From NCBI GenBank assembly GCA_051867875.1, contig JBJDZG010000018.1, forward strand, positions 1 to 55,942: a DNA stretch of 55,942 nt. The letters run 5' to 3'. Position numbers and translations under genes: made by a program. The DNA comes from RGIG4608 sp051867875. Lineage in GTDB: Bacteria > Bacillota > Clostridia > Oscillospirales > CAG-272. Shown piece by piece: positions 6,811 through 15,255 of the stretch (position 1 is its first letter; each line of letters opens with the position of its first letter). The notes beneath the pieces were generated by a model that made no database searches, had not been told where the DNA came from, and was given only the letters and a program-made list of their open reading frames with translations.

Positions 6811-7692
6811 ATGGCAAACAGAAATTTTAACGCTTGGCTGTCCGAATTTCGTAACAGCATTGCAGATTATGGGTACTACATAGATTTTGAAAAAGTTCAT
6901 AGAAACGTCGATGGTATTAAGGTTGAACTTAATATTCTCAACTCACTTATTGGCTCTAAAAATATCAAAGAGGATTTCAAAGCATTAATCAAAAAATATC
7001 CCGAAACGCTGAAATGTATTCCTCTGCTGCTTGCGGTTAGAGCCAATGAAATATATTGCCAGGATGAAAACGGCGGTTATATGTTTCGTTTTGACTTTGG
7101 CGATTATTCTCCTAACAGCCACTCATATTATGAAAAATATACTTATTTTATGGAGCATACGGGACTGTTTGATTTGCTTGAAAACCATATAATCAATAAT
7201 CTTGTCGACTATGCGACGGGCGTTGAAACCGGTCTTGATTCCAACGGGCGAAAAAATCGCGGCGGCCATTTGATGGAAGATTTGGTTGAGAGCTTCATAA
7301 AAAAAGCCGGTTTTGTAAAGGACAAGACTTATTTCAAGGAAATGTATATCCATCAGATTACTGCAAAGTGGGGTATAGATCTTTCTGCTATTTCCAATCA
7401 AGGCAAGATGGAAAAGCGTTTTGACTTTGTCGTTAAAACTCCCAATATGATTTATGCAGTCGAAACAAACTTCTATGGTAGTAGCGGCAGCAAGCTCAAC
7501 GAAACTGCCCGTAGCTACAAAACGCTTGCATTGGAAACGAATACTATCAATGGCTTTACTTTCGTTTGGTTTACTGACGGTAAGGGATGGATAAGCGCCC
7601 GTAACAACCTCGAGGAAACCTTTGATGTGATGGAGCATATCTATAGCATCAAGGATTTGGAGAACGGCGTTATCGCAGAGGTTTTTAGATAA
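6811..7692 (+). CDS. DpnII/MboI-type restriction endonuclease (GATC)
   Basis: A 293-residue protein with the length and layout of the DpnII family, which cuts unmethylated GATC. Recognisable stretches include an N-terminal helical region (AWLSEFRNSIADYGYYID), the conserved NRGGHLMEDLVESFIKKAGF near residue 150, and the likely PD-(D/E)xK core RFDFVV...IYAVETNFYG near residues 205-225, followed by SGSKLNETARSY. ATG 6811 lies one base after the previous stop, and the stop overlaps the next start (TAATG), so the genes are translationally coupled. The family assignment comes from motif pattern and operon partners; the cut site is inferred from both. Confidence 0.87.
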   Translation: MANRNFNAWLSEFRNSIADYGYYIDFEKVHRNVDGIKVELNILNSLIGSKNIKEDFKALIKKYPETLKCIPLLLAVRANEIYCQDENGGYMFRFDFGDYSPNSHSYYEKYTYFMEHTGLFDLLENHIINNLVDYATGVETGLDSNGRKNRGGHLMEDLVESFIKKAGFVKDKTYFKEMYIHQITAKWGIDLSAISNQGKMEKRFDFVVKTPNMIYAVETNFYGSSGSKLNETARSYKTLALETNTINGFTFVWFTDGKGWISARNNLEETFDVMEHIYSIKDLENGVIAEVFR

Positions 7693-8438
7693 TGGATAAG
7701 AAAATCACAAAATGGGAGCCGGAAGATTTTGAGTTGGAAATGACAACACATTGGTCTTTTCCAAAGCGTGGCGATTGGGCAACGCATGACGCAAAGTGGC
7801 GTGGTAACTGGTCCCCTTATATTCCGAGAAACATATTGCTCCGATACTCTGAAGAGGGCGATTTGGTGTTGGATCAGTTTGCCGGTGGAGGCACTACACT
7901 TGTTGAGGCAAAACTGCTAAACAGAGATATTATCGGTGTTGATGTAAACGATGTTGCTCTTGCACGGTGTCGAGAGAAAGTTGACTTCGAACATGAGGGC
8001 GCAGACGGCAATGTATATATCCGCAAAGGCGATGCCCGTAATTTGGATTTCATCCCGGATGGCAGCATAGACCTTATTTGTACACACCCTCCGTATGCCG
8101 ATATTATTCAATACAGCGAAGATATAGAAGAAGATTTATCTCATCTGAATGTCAAAAACTTCCTTGAAGAAATGAAATCCGTCGCTTCTGAAAGCTATCG
8201 TGTATTGAAAAAAGAAAAGTTCTGTGCTGTTCTTATGGGCGATACTCGCCAAAAAGGGAATATGATTCCGATGTCTTTTGAGGTTATGCGTATTTTTGAA
8301 GATGCGGGATTTAAGCTAAAAGAGTTAATTATCAAAGAACAGCACAACTGCAAAGCTACTGGATATTGGAAAACAAACAGCGTGAAGTTTAATTTCCTAT
8401 TAATTGCTCACGAGTATCTGTTTGTGTTTAGAAAGTAA
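7692..8438 (+). CDS. Second DNA methyltransferase of the GATC system (N4/N6 class)
   Basis: A 248-residue amino-methyltransferase. The cofactor loop VLDQFAGGGTTLVEA (58-73) precedes the catalytic tetrad, written THPPY (131-135), so the motif order is I then IV. Classical DpnA-like second methylases have the opposite order, so this is not a simple DpnA copy. Other visible parts are DIIGVDVND (acidic loop II) and CAVLMGDTRQKGNMIP. It overlaps the nuclease gene by one base. DpnII-type systems often carry two methylases, one acting on single-stranded or hemimethylated DNA; a similar supporting role is plausible. Whether it acts on GATC or another site cannot be told from sequence. Confidence 0.87.
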   Translation: MDKKITKWEPEDFELEMTTHWSFPKRGDWATHDAKWRGNWSPYIPRNILLRYSEEGDLVLDQFAGGGTTLVEAKLLNRDIIGVDVNDVALARCREKVDFEHEGADGNVYIRKGDARNLDFIPDGSIDLICTHPPYADIIQYSEDIEEDLSHLNVKNFLEEMKSVASESYRVLKKEKFCAVLMGDTRQKGNMIPMSFEVMRIFEDAGFKLKELIIKEQHNCKATGYWKTNSVKFNFLLIAHEYLFVFRK

Positions 8439-8457
8439 ATGATTTGCAGATGTAATG

Positions 8458-8507
8458 CATACTTATTCTATAAAAATTTACTTGCGGTAGCACGGCTTTA
8501 TCGGCGG
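8458..8507 (+). repeat. 50-bp direct repeat, copy 1
   Basis: This 50-bp sequence recurs at 8663-8712 with a single mismatch, 205 bp apart. It starts CATACTTATTCTATAAAA and ends with a TCGGCGG arm. In this copy the end of the repeat is the 5' arm of a long hairpin inside the structured RNA candidate. Confidence 0.9.
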
Positions 8508-8637
8508 GCGAGACCGCCGAGAAAGGCAGGAATATTTTTCGTTCCCGTTTTCGTAGCCTTACAAAGGTAAGGCAGAGAACGGGAACGGAAAAAGCAAGTC
8601 GGCACAAGGGCTCTCGATGATGCCCTTGTGCCGTTTT
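8480..8637 (+). ncRNA. Candidate structured small RNA (three-way junction plus terminator)
   Basis: The plus strand folds into a closed design. ACTTGC (8480-8485) pairs with GCAAGT (8594-8599) around two stem-loops: TCGGCGG/CCGCCGA (8501-8507 with 8514-8520, extended by CTTT/AAAG), and a long stem CGTTCCCGTT/AACGGGAACG (8540-8549 with 8578-8587) topped by GCCTTAC/GTAAGGC. Directly after comes a 12-bp terminator stem (8600-8611 with 8622-8633) and TTTT. There is no open frame of note. It starts 42 bases after the methylase stop and could be an independent RNA or a processed 3' end. I cannot match it to a known RNA family. Confidence 0.5.
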
Positions 8638-8662
8638 CATAGCTGTATTATGAAGATAATGC

Positions 8663-8745
8663 CATACTTATTCTATAAAAATTTACTTGCGGTAGCACGG
8701 CTTTCTCGGCGGTCTGATGCACAGAGCGAACGCTCTGTGCTTTTG
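8663..8745 (+). ncRNA. Truncated second copy of the RNA element with its own terminator
   Basis: Bases 8663-8712 repeat 8458-8507 with one mismatch. The 3' partner arm is missing; instead a 10-bp perfect hairpin (8719-8728 with 8731-8740) and a T-rich tract form a plus-strand terminator. It converges on the spoIIE gene, whose stop is at 8748. It looks like a partial duplication of the upstream RNA candidate. Confidence 0.45.
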
Positions 8746-8747
8746 CT

Positions 8748-11324
8748 TTACCACTTGCAAATCTCCTTTTTGACCTTAATGACTACGACGGAGAGGTCGT
8801 CATCATTGGCAGGAGTATCTGTACTCGTTTCGGTGTTCGCTTCTGCGTCCGCGTTAACACCCGTAACGGCGCGCGTTACCGCCATTTCGGCCTTGGCGCG
8901 TCGGCAGACGCGGTCCGCAATTTTTTCCGCACTCTCGTCGGCGAGCTTTGGCTCGCGGAGCATATCGCAAAGATACGAAAGGTCGTCGCGTTCGCTTATC
9001 GCGCCGTCGCTGACCATCACCACGATATCGCCGTCCTCGCAGGAAAGCTCAATCTGTTTTGCGTCAAGCGCGCGCAAAATTCCTATCGGGAACGAAGGCG
9101 AGGAGAGCTTGAAAACGTTTCCGCGCCTTAACACAAAAGTAGGTGCGGCGCCGCTTTTTACGAGCGTCATCTCGCCCGAATACATATCAAATTGGAGCAA
9201 ATCCACGGTTGCGGAGCACTCCTTTTCGCTGTCCGTGCCCTTGGCGCGCACGACGCTGTTGAGCATACGGAGCGAGGTCTCCATTCGGTTGCCCGCGGTG
9301 AGCATATTACGCAAAAATGCGTTGCACATTTCGCTGACGAGCGCAGCGGAGTGCCCCTTCCCCATTCCGTCACTGATGAGGGCGTAGAGGTAGCCGTTTT
9401 TGTTTTCAAAAATGCTGACACTGTCCCCGCAAATGCTCTCCCCGCACGCCCGCGAGGTAACGAAGGCACTCGTTACGGAGTATGCGCGCCGCGCCTCCGT
9501 GTGCATATTTACACTTCCGTAAGCAAGCTCAAAGGTAGGGTCTGCGAGGCTTACTCCGCAGGTTTCTTCAAGGCTTGCTTTGAGGGTTCCCACGTCGGCA
9601 GAGCGGTCGGTAAGGTCAAGTCCGCGCGCGATGATTTTCAGCTTTCGCTTGCCGTAAACGACCACGCTGTGCTCGCCGTAGCCCTCGTCGGCTATAACCT
9701 TTGCGAGTTTTTTGCCCATCACGGTATCCGACTTGAAATCCTCTTCATTCTCCGCTATCGCATCATTGAGAATTTTCGCAACCGCGTCGTAATCAAGTGC
9801 GAAAATCTCGGTTTTTTCGTTCTGAAATGCCCGCTTCGTAGCCACGGCACAGGCGTGATTTATGTCCGATATGAGCGCAGGAACATTGGGGCAGCGCCTC
9901 TTAAAGCTCTCGGGGAGCTTTTTTTCTTCGATAATTCCCGCAGAATGAAGCGAAACGGTCATCTTTTTCATCACGTCGAGCGTTGAGCCGTACTCCGCGC
10001 CGTAGCAGTGCTCCCTGCCCTCGCAGCTCTCGCAGCAACGCTCGAAATTTTCCTCGCAAATACGGCGCAAATCCAGCATCGTAGGGCGTTTTAGCTTCGA
10101 GGAGAGGTTGTAAAATATCTCGGAGAGCGTGCTGAACGCGTCGGAAATGGAGCGGAGCTTTTCGTCCTGCGTGCTGACTCGCTTGTCGGCAATCAGCACC
10201 TCGACGGACGGAATACTCATTTGCTCCGTTGCGGGCGGCGCGAAAAATCTTTCGATATCGTCGAAAACGCCTATCTTCTGCGCGGTACAGAACAGCATCG
10301 TGGCGCAGAGCAGAGCGGGAAAGGCGCTCGCAAGGTTCGAAAATCCTCCCGTATATATGCACCAAATCATTCCCGTCAGGCACGACGCCACCGCCCCGCC
10401 GAATACCGAGAGCTTTGAGATGGAAGCGTAACCGAGCGCAACGAGCGCGCACATCGGCGCAAGTGTCGGAGCGCTCGAAAGACCGAGGGCAAGCCCCGAT
10501 ACGGTGCCGAAAAGGAGCGAGCGTCTCGTCGCTACAAGTGTGAGCATCACCGAGCAGAAAACGGAGAGCGAAATTCCGGCGACGCTGATTCCGTTAAGTG
10601 AGAAGATAAGCGCGCACGAGAGCAGGATTTTTGATATATCGTACATTCTCTCGTAAAGTACGGGCATTGAAAATGCTCCGCCCTCGGCGCGTTTGCGCTC
10701 TTCTATGATAAAGTACGGGCTGAACAAAAACGTCGCAAGCGGTGTCATCACAAGATAAAAAATCGCGCCGAAGAGGTCGTAAAACCGAAATCCGCCCCGA
10801 ATTATCGATGCAATTCCGATAAGGAACACGCCAACCGCTCCGCTCATCATTCTAAGATACGTATGCTCACAGAATATGCGCGCGAGCTTGTCCGAGAAAA
10901 GGATAAATTTGTTTTCGACGGATGTTGCATTGGCGTTTTTCGGAGGAGAGAGCTCGCCGTCCTTGTCGAGAAAAATGCGCGCAAGCCAACGCAAAACGAA
11001 CACCGCGCACGCACCGAAAACGCGGTAGAGGTCAATTTCTCCGCCCGCGAGCGCGCCAAGGATTAAACCGACGAGCACAAACGGCGCCTCTCTCCCCACC
11101 GACGAAAGCAGTGCAAAGCCGAGCGGATAGGTCCCGAAGAGCATTTCTGCCGTGCCGAGCAGGAATGCGAACAAGCCCGCGCCTACGTCACGCAGAACCT
11201 CTATCGCCGTAAGGCGCTTCACCGCAGAGCGATTCATCGCAGGGTGATTAACCGACGTGCTCCTATCCCCCTCACTCGGTATTTTCGTTTTCTTTTTCGC
11301 TGTGATGATTTCTTGATTTTCCAT
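8748..11324 (-). CDS. spoIIE: Stage II sporulation protein E (SpoIIE phosphatase)
   Basis: An 858-residue membrane PP2C-type serine phosphatase (Bacillus subtilis SpoIIE has 827). In sporulation it dephosphorylates SpoIIAA to release sigma-F in the forespore and acts with FtsZ at the polar septum. The N-terminal third carries about ten hydrophobic segments, followed by a cysteine-containing central region and the C-terminal PPM domain: ALISDGMGKGHSA near residue 648, IVVMVSDGAISERDD near 772 and DDDLSVVVIKV near the end, holding the metal-binding Asp residues. ATG 11324 has AAAGGA nine bases upstream. The start is preceded by a leader repeat shared with deoB. The gene indicates a spore-forming organism. 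Confidence 0.95.
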   Translation of the reverse strand: MENQEIITAKKKTKIPSEGDRSTSVNHPAMNRSAVKRLTAIEVLRDVGAGLFAFLLGTAEMLFGTYPLGFALLSSVGREAPFVLVGLILGALAGGEIDLYRVFGACAVFVLRWLARIFLDKDGELSPPKNANATSVENKFILFSDKLARIFCEHTYLRMMSGAVGVFLIGIASIIRGGFRFYDLFGAIFYLVMTPLATFLFSPYFIIEERKRAEGGAFSMPVLYERMYDISKILLSCALIFSLNGISVAGISLSVFCSVMLTLVATRRSLLFGTVSGLALGLSSAPTLAPMCALVALGYASISKLSVFGGAVASCLTGMIWCIYTGGFSNLASAFPALLCATMLFCTAQKIGVFDDIERFFAPPATEQMSIPSVEVLIADKRVSTQDEKLRSISDAFSTLSEIFYNLSSKLKRPTMLDLRRICEENFERCCESCEGREHCYGAEYGSTLDVMKKMTVSLHSAGIIEEKKLPESFKRRCPNVPALISDINHACAVATKRAFQNEKTEIFALDYDAVAKILNDAIAENEEDFKSDTVMGKKLAKVIADEGYGEHSVVVYGKRKLKIIARGLDLTDRSADVGTLKASLEETCGVSLADPTFELAYGSVNMHTEARRAYSVTSAFVTSRACGESICGDSVSIFENKNGYLYALISDGMGKGHSAALVSEMCNAFLRNMLTAGNRMETSLRMLNSVVRAKGTDSEKECSATVDLLQFDMYSGEMTLVKSGAAPTFVLRRGNVFKLSSPSFPIGILRALDAKQIELSCEDGDIVVMVSDGAISERDDLSYLCDMLREPKLADESAEKIADRVCRRAKAEMAVTRAVTGVNADAEANTETSTDTPANDDDLSVVVIKVKKEICKW

Positions 11325-11340
11325 TTTCAGTATTCCTTTT

Positions 11341-11640
11341 GAAGTTAGTTTGTTGAAGATAGGTCGCTTTTTGAAAAAGCTCCGTAAAAACTTTTTATCG
11401 CACCTTGCCGACTAAGTTCCGCGCAAATTGCTTTGAAAATCGGAGATTTTCAAAGAGGGGCGTCGGGGACGTCGCCCCCTACGGTTGTTGCGTGCGCGCC
11501 ACCCCCGTTCTGCGTTTTGTCCCCGCTTTGTAACGGCGGGAGCAAGCCCCCGCCCTACGGTTGTTGTGTCCGTACCGCGCCCAAGCGGGCGTTTTGCCCT
11601 GCTTTTTCAAAAGCGGGCGCCCGAGCGGGTGAGCGAAAAA
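11341..11640. repeat. Leader repeat and hairpin units upstream of spoIIE
   Basis: Bases 11341-11460 hold, on the minus strand, a roughly 120-bp sequence that recurs upstream of deoB at 24940-25065 (shared parts include AAAATCGGAGATTTT and GACCTATCTTCAACAAACTA). Hairpin units occur at 11454-11482 and 11552-11575, followed by a partial GCGGGCG hairpin of R2. The frame crossing 11433-11813 is repeat translation, not a gene. Confidence 0.75.
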
Positions 11641-11771
11641 ATCGGCGTTTCTCTTTTGTGAACGGTAAATGCACCTGCCCGTCTATTATCTCAATTCTAC
11701 ACCGCGCGCGTCTAAAAAAAGGTCGAAATGTGCAAATATGTAAACAATTTTCAAGTATTTTCAAAAAGGTA

Positions 11772-11800
11772 TTGCATATTTTCGGAATTAGTGCTAAAAT
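11772..11800 (+). promoter_or_regulatory. Promoter of the YwaF-like gene
   Basis: TTGCAT at 11772-11777, a 17-bp spacer and TAAAAT at 11795-11800, about 48 bases upstream of the start codon. Confidence 0.7.
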
Positions 11801-11847
11801 TACACTGATGTAATATCACAAAATCCTCAAACAAGGAGATTTTCACA

Positions 11848-12780
11848 ATGTCAAAGATATCAACGGAAGTATTCCAAGCAATATTGAGATTTTTGGATAC
11901 GAGCATGGAAAAGCCCCAAGCCTACGGCTGGTTCCACCTGCTCTTTATCGCGCTTTCGCTTTTCTCTGCCTTCATTCTCTGCCTGCTGTGGAAAAGGGGC
12001 TATATCAAAGACGTCAGAAAAGTCGTGCTCGTAACCGCGATAATCGTCATTATTTTTGAAATTTATAAGCAAATAAACTACACCTTCGATTACGAGGACG
12101 GTATCACCGCAAATTACCGTTGGTACATATTCCCCTGGCAGTTCTGCTCAACCCCTATGTATATAGGACTTCTGGCAGGACTTACGAAGAACAAAATGCA
12201 CAACAATTTATGTGCATACCTCGCAACCTATGCGCTCTTCGCGGGACTTGCGGTTATGGTCTACCCCGGCGACGTATTCACGCGCACCGTAGGCATCAAC
12301 ATTCAGACGATGGTCTGCCACGGCTCTATGATTACGATTGCGATTTTCCTTTACTACACGGGACACGTCAAAATTCATATATCAACACTCTACAAAGCGT
12401 TGCCCGTTTTCTTACTCTGCGTCGGCGTGGCGATTACGCTCAATGAGCTGTCCCCCCTTGCAAAAGAGCTCGGCATTATTCCCAAGGACGCGGTATTTAA
12501 TATGTTCTTTTTCAGCCGCTTTGAAGAGGGCACGCTGCCCGTATTCTCGTGGATACAGAGCTTTATTCCCTATCCCTTCACGCTGATATTCTACGTCGCG
12601 GGCTTCACCGCGGCGGCAGGAATTGTCCTTGGACTGCTCATCGGAATTAAAAAATTCAACGAAACCGATTTCGACGCGCGCTACGAGGCCGAAAAGCTCG
12701 AAAAAGAAGAAGCCAAAAAGGCAGAAGCTGAGCTTGGAATCACCGACGAAGATACCGTTTTCAATCATATTATCAAATAA
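11848..12780 (+). CDS. YwaF/TMEM164-like multi-pass membrane protein
   Basis: A 310-residue integral membrane protein with about seven hydrophobic segments and a charged C-terminal tail (KLEKEEAKKAEAEL). Short conserved-looking stretches are YGWFHLLFI near residue 27, RWYIFPWQFCSTPMYIG near 92 and QTMVCHGSMITIAIFLYYTG near 155; the Cys and His in transmembrane segments resemble the TMEM164/YwaF family, for which acyltransferase activity has been proposed in animals. ATG 11848 follows AAGGAG. It is a single-gene unit with its own promoter and a strong terminator. The family call is moderate and no function can be assigned. Confidence 0.75.
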   Translation: MSKISTEVFQAILRFLDTSMEKPQAYGWFHLLFIALSLFSAFILCLLWKRGYIKDVRKVVLVTAIIVIIFEIYKQINYTFDYEDGITANYRWYIFPWQFCSTPMYIGLLAGLTKNKMHNNLCAYLATYALFAGLAVMVYPGDVFTRTVGINIQTMVCHGSMITIAIFLYYTGHVKIHISTLYKALPVFLLCVGVAITLNELSPLAKELGIIPKDAVFNMFFFSRFEEGTLPVFSWIQSFIPYPFTLIFYVAGFTAAAGIVLGLLIGIKKFNETDFDARYEAEKLEKEEAKKAEAELGITDEDTVFNHIIK

Positions 12781-12816
12781 AAAAGAGCCCCAAAAGGCTA
12801 ATTCTCGTAAAAAGGG

Positions 12817-12855
12817 AACGCTCCGACAGACTTTTTGCTTGTCGGAGCGTTTTTT
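12817..12855 (+). terminator. Terminator of the YwaF-like gene
   Basis: AACGCTCCGACA (12817-12828) pairs with its complement at 12840-12851, followed by a T run. Confidence 0.88.
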
Positions 12856-12879
12856 GAGGCGCGTTTGAAGCGGGGCGTT

Positions 12880-13300
12880 ATGTTCGCACAGCATCCAAGC
12901 GGGTGTTTTGCCCCGCTTTTTCAAAAGCGGGCGCGGGCGGTGGGGCGCGCAGCCCCGCCTCGCTCTCCGCAGAGAGCGAAACTCTCATTCGGCATTTCTT
13001 TTTTGTTAGCTTTTTTCTTTGGGCCTATGACTTCAAAGAGAAAAGTGGATATCGGGTTTTCGTGTCTTTACGGCTATCCGCGTCTGACGAGTCCGCACCA
13101 TGCCCAATCTGCCGTTTCGCCCCGCGTTGATTTTATGACATAATCCGTAGGGGGCGACGTCCTCGACGCCCCGTTTCCAAACCGAACAAAATAAACACCG
13201 AAAAAATTATTTGTCTGTTTGATATGTTCTCCGCAATTTTCCGCACGGCCAACAATTCCGCGCTTTCGGGGCGTCGAGGACGTCGCCCCCTACGAGTGAG
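12880..13300 (-). repeat. R1-R2 composite element, minus orientation
   Basis: Read on the minus strand, R1 (13294-13145) precedes R2 (about 13115-12886), the same order as at 3.1-3.5 kb. The two ends of R1 are GGGGCG-class hairpin units in opposite orientation. No gene is seen from 12856 to 13593. Confidence 0.85.
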
Positions 13301-13482
13301 GTGTGTGAACCATTCGTGCGAGCGGGAAAGCGGCGTTTCTCTTTTGCCGAAGAATGTGCAAATCACCGTTTTTGCTCGCAAAACGCGGTCATAAGACCGC
13401 GCGGTGAGTTGCTTTGAGATGGGCAAATTGTCTTTATTTATTAGCTGAATTGTGTGCCCATCAATGCGCCTCTCATAAAGAG

Positions 13483-13529
13483 AAAAAGCATCGGGGTATA
13501 GCACTTTGTGCTACGCTCTGATGCTTTTT
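13483..13529. terminator. Bidirectional terminator after the AraC-family gene
   Basis: AAAAAGCATC (13483-13492) and GATGCTTTTT (13520-13529) enclose a nested TAGCAC-TTT-GTGCTA hairpin. T runs leave the stem on both strands. On the minus strand it lies 65 bases beyond the AraC-family stop. Confidence 0.8.
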
Positions 13530-13593
13530 GCCACAAGGCAAATTCGGTTTGCGCGCTTTTTTCCCAAAGCGCATCTCACAAACCAACTATATA

Positions 13594-14466
13594 TTATCCT
13601 CTCTTAAAATCGCTCAAACTTTTGCCGTAGAATTTTTTGAAGAGTCGGCTGAAATAGGCAGGGTCATCTATTCCGACGAGCTCGCACGCCTCATAGGCGC
13701 GCAGACCGAACCGCTCGATATAGGTTTTTGCCATATTCATTCGGTAAGACGTAAGATAATCGACAATAGTTATACCCTTGACCTGCTTGAAAATCGCGTG
13801 CAGGTAGTTTGGCGTGAGCCCGAACTCCTCGGCGATATCGATAACACTGATTTTATTCCTGTAATTTTTGATAATATACGACACGACCATCTCGCTGTAA
13901 GCGACGGCGGACGTGGGGAAGGTTTTTGCATCAAACGCGAGAATATCCATGCTTGACTTTGTGATACGGCTCATCAGTTCAAGGAAAAGCGACATCGCAC
14001 GGGTTTCCTCACCGACCTTTTCGCCGGGCTTGCAAGCCATAATTTTCTTAATATACGAGGCAATCCAGTCAAATTCGAGCACGGAAAGCCCCTCACACGG
14101 AATCATAAAACGGTTTCCCGAGAGCATATTTTTCATCAAAATACGCGTGTCCTCTTCGGAGAGACCGGAGCTTCTTATAACATTCACCGTCATTTCGCAC
14201 TCAAAACCGATGGTATGAAGCTTCATCGGGCGGTCAAATTCGGTATAAAACTCGCTCTGCACGCCGAAAAACATGGGATAGAGATGTCCCTCCTCGCAGA
14301 TGAGCGCGTCCTTGCCCCGCTTGAAAACACATTCGCCGCGCTCAACAAAGCATAGCTCAAAAAGATTTTCATTTTTGGCGAGCATGGCGTGATATTTGGG
14401 AGCTACCACGGTGCAGTTGTATTTAATTTTCGGTATGGTTTTAAGCTCAATATCGTAAAACAGCAC
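13594..14466 (-). CDS. AraC-family transcriptional regulator
   Basis: A 290-residue regulator with an N-terminal cupin-like sensing half (about 1-170) and two C-terminal helix-turn-helices: ISVIDIAEEFGLTPNYLHAI near residue 205 and AYEACELVGIDDPAYFSRLF near 255, the second matching the AraC signature. I chose the GTG start at 14466 because a perfect AGGAGG lies seven bases upstream; an earlier in-frame codon at 14508 would put that site inside the gene. The gene stands alone, opposite in direction to the DUF308 gene, so it may act on itself or on that gene. The inducer is unknown, though sugars are typical for this type. Confidence 0.88.
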   Translation of the reverse strand: MLFYDIELKTIPKIKYNCTVVAPKYHAMLAKNENLFELCFVERGECVFKRGKDALICEEGHLYPMFFGVQSEFYTEFDRPMKLHTIGFECEMTVNVIRSSGLSEEDTRILMKNMLSGNRFMIPCEGLSVLEFDWIASYIKKIMACKPGEKVGEETRAMSLFLELMSRITKSSMDILAFDAKTFPTSAVAYSEMVVSYIIKNYRNKISVIDIAEEFGLTPNYLHAIFKQVKGITIVDYLTSYRMNMAKTYIERFGLRAYEACELVGIDDPAYFSRLFKKFYGKSLSDFKRG

Positions 14467-14627
14467 GTCGGAGCCTCCTTTTTTTCGTTGCGTCTTATAT
14501 GATAGCACAAAAAAGTAGATTTGTCCAACATTTTTTTCGATTTTTGCCGAAATTTTGACTTTTTTTGCTTTTTAAGTCCATTTTTTGGCTTTCTGGCACA
14601 AAATTGCCGACAATATCTGCCGTCTTA

Positions 14628-14656
14628 TTGACACCGAACGCAAAATGTGTTACAAT
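14628..14656 (+). promoter_or_regulatory. Promoter of the DUF308 gene
   Basis: TTGACA at 14628-14633, a 17-bp spacer and TACAAT at 14651-14656. Confidence 0.85.
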
Positions 14657-14693
14657 TAATCGAAAAATATCAGGAAAGGGGGATTTAATAAGT

Positions 14694-15161
14694 ATGGCTA
14701 AAAAATCAAAAGACATCATGTTCGGCCTCTCCTCATCGGTTTTATACATAATCATCGGCGTGCTCCTTGCCGTTTTTCAGTCGGAAATGCTCAAATGGGC
14801 AATGACGGTTGTCGGTATCGTGTTCGCGGTTTCGGGCATAGTTGATTTGAGCAAGAGATACACGGTGAGCGGCGTGACGAGCCTTATTATCGGCGCGCTC
14901 ATTCTCGTGCTGGGATGGAAGGCTGTGGACGTTGTGCTCCTCGTGCTCGGCGTGCTCATAGCGGTCAAGGGACTTGTCGGACTTATTGACGTTTTTAAGC
15001 TCCCGAAGAAGCACAGAACCGCCATTCGCATAATTTTCCCGATACTTACGATAGTCGTCGGTCTCGCGCTCGCGTTCGGAAACGGTCTTAATAACATTAT
15101 GCTCATCATCGGCGTACTCCTTATCATCGACGGTATCCTCGGACTCGTCGGCTCGAGATGA
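14694..15161 (+). CDS. DUF308/HdeD-like small membrane protein
   Basis: A 155-residue protein made almost entirely of five or six hydrophobic helices in repeated pairs (VLYIIIGVLLAVFQ, WAMTVVGIVFAVSGIVDL, LIIGALILVLGW, VLLVLGVLIAVKGLVGLID, ILTIVVGLALAFG, IMLIIGVLLIIDGILGLV). The repeated GVLLxxxGxLGL pattern is typical of DUF308, the family of the acid-resistance membrane protein HdeD. ATG 14694 follows a GGAAAGGGGG site, and a consensus promoter lies upstream; no adjacent gene shares its transcript. Function is unknown. Confidence 0.8.
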   Translation: MAKKSKDIMFGLSSSVLYIIIGVLLAVFQSEMLKWAMTVVGIVFAVSGIVDLSKRYTVSGVTSLIIGALILVLGWKAVDVVLLVLGVLIAVKGLVGLIDVFKLPKKHRTAIRIIFPILTIVVGLALAFGNGLNNIMLIIGVLLIIDGILGLVGSR

Positions 15162-15207
15162 CAGTTTGTTAATAAAAAGGTCGATTTTTGAAAACATTCA
15201 GTTTATA

Positions 15208-15245
15208 AAGATGCCGCTTTTTTTCGAAAAAGCGGCATCTTTTTA
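15208..15245. terminator. Bidirectional terminator between the DUF308 gene and the acyltransferase gene
   Basis: A 13-14 bp perfect stem (AGATGCCGCTTTTT with its complement) and flanking T/A runs serve both convergent genes. Similar GATGCC hairpins next to TTTATAAA sit at the ends of recF, comM and the U32-family gene. Confidence 0.85.
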
Positions 15246-15255
15246 TAATTAATTT

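Noticed and set aside
8458..8712. The 50-bp direct repeats as attL/attR sites
   Set aside because: They bracket only about 155 bp of hairpin sequence, not the operon, and each runs into a terminator; a duplicated RNA element fits better.
4850..8745. Prophage or integrative element
   Set aside because: No integrase, phage structural gene or paired attachment site; only the restriction-modification genes and an RNA-like element are present.
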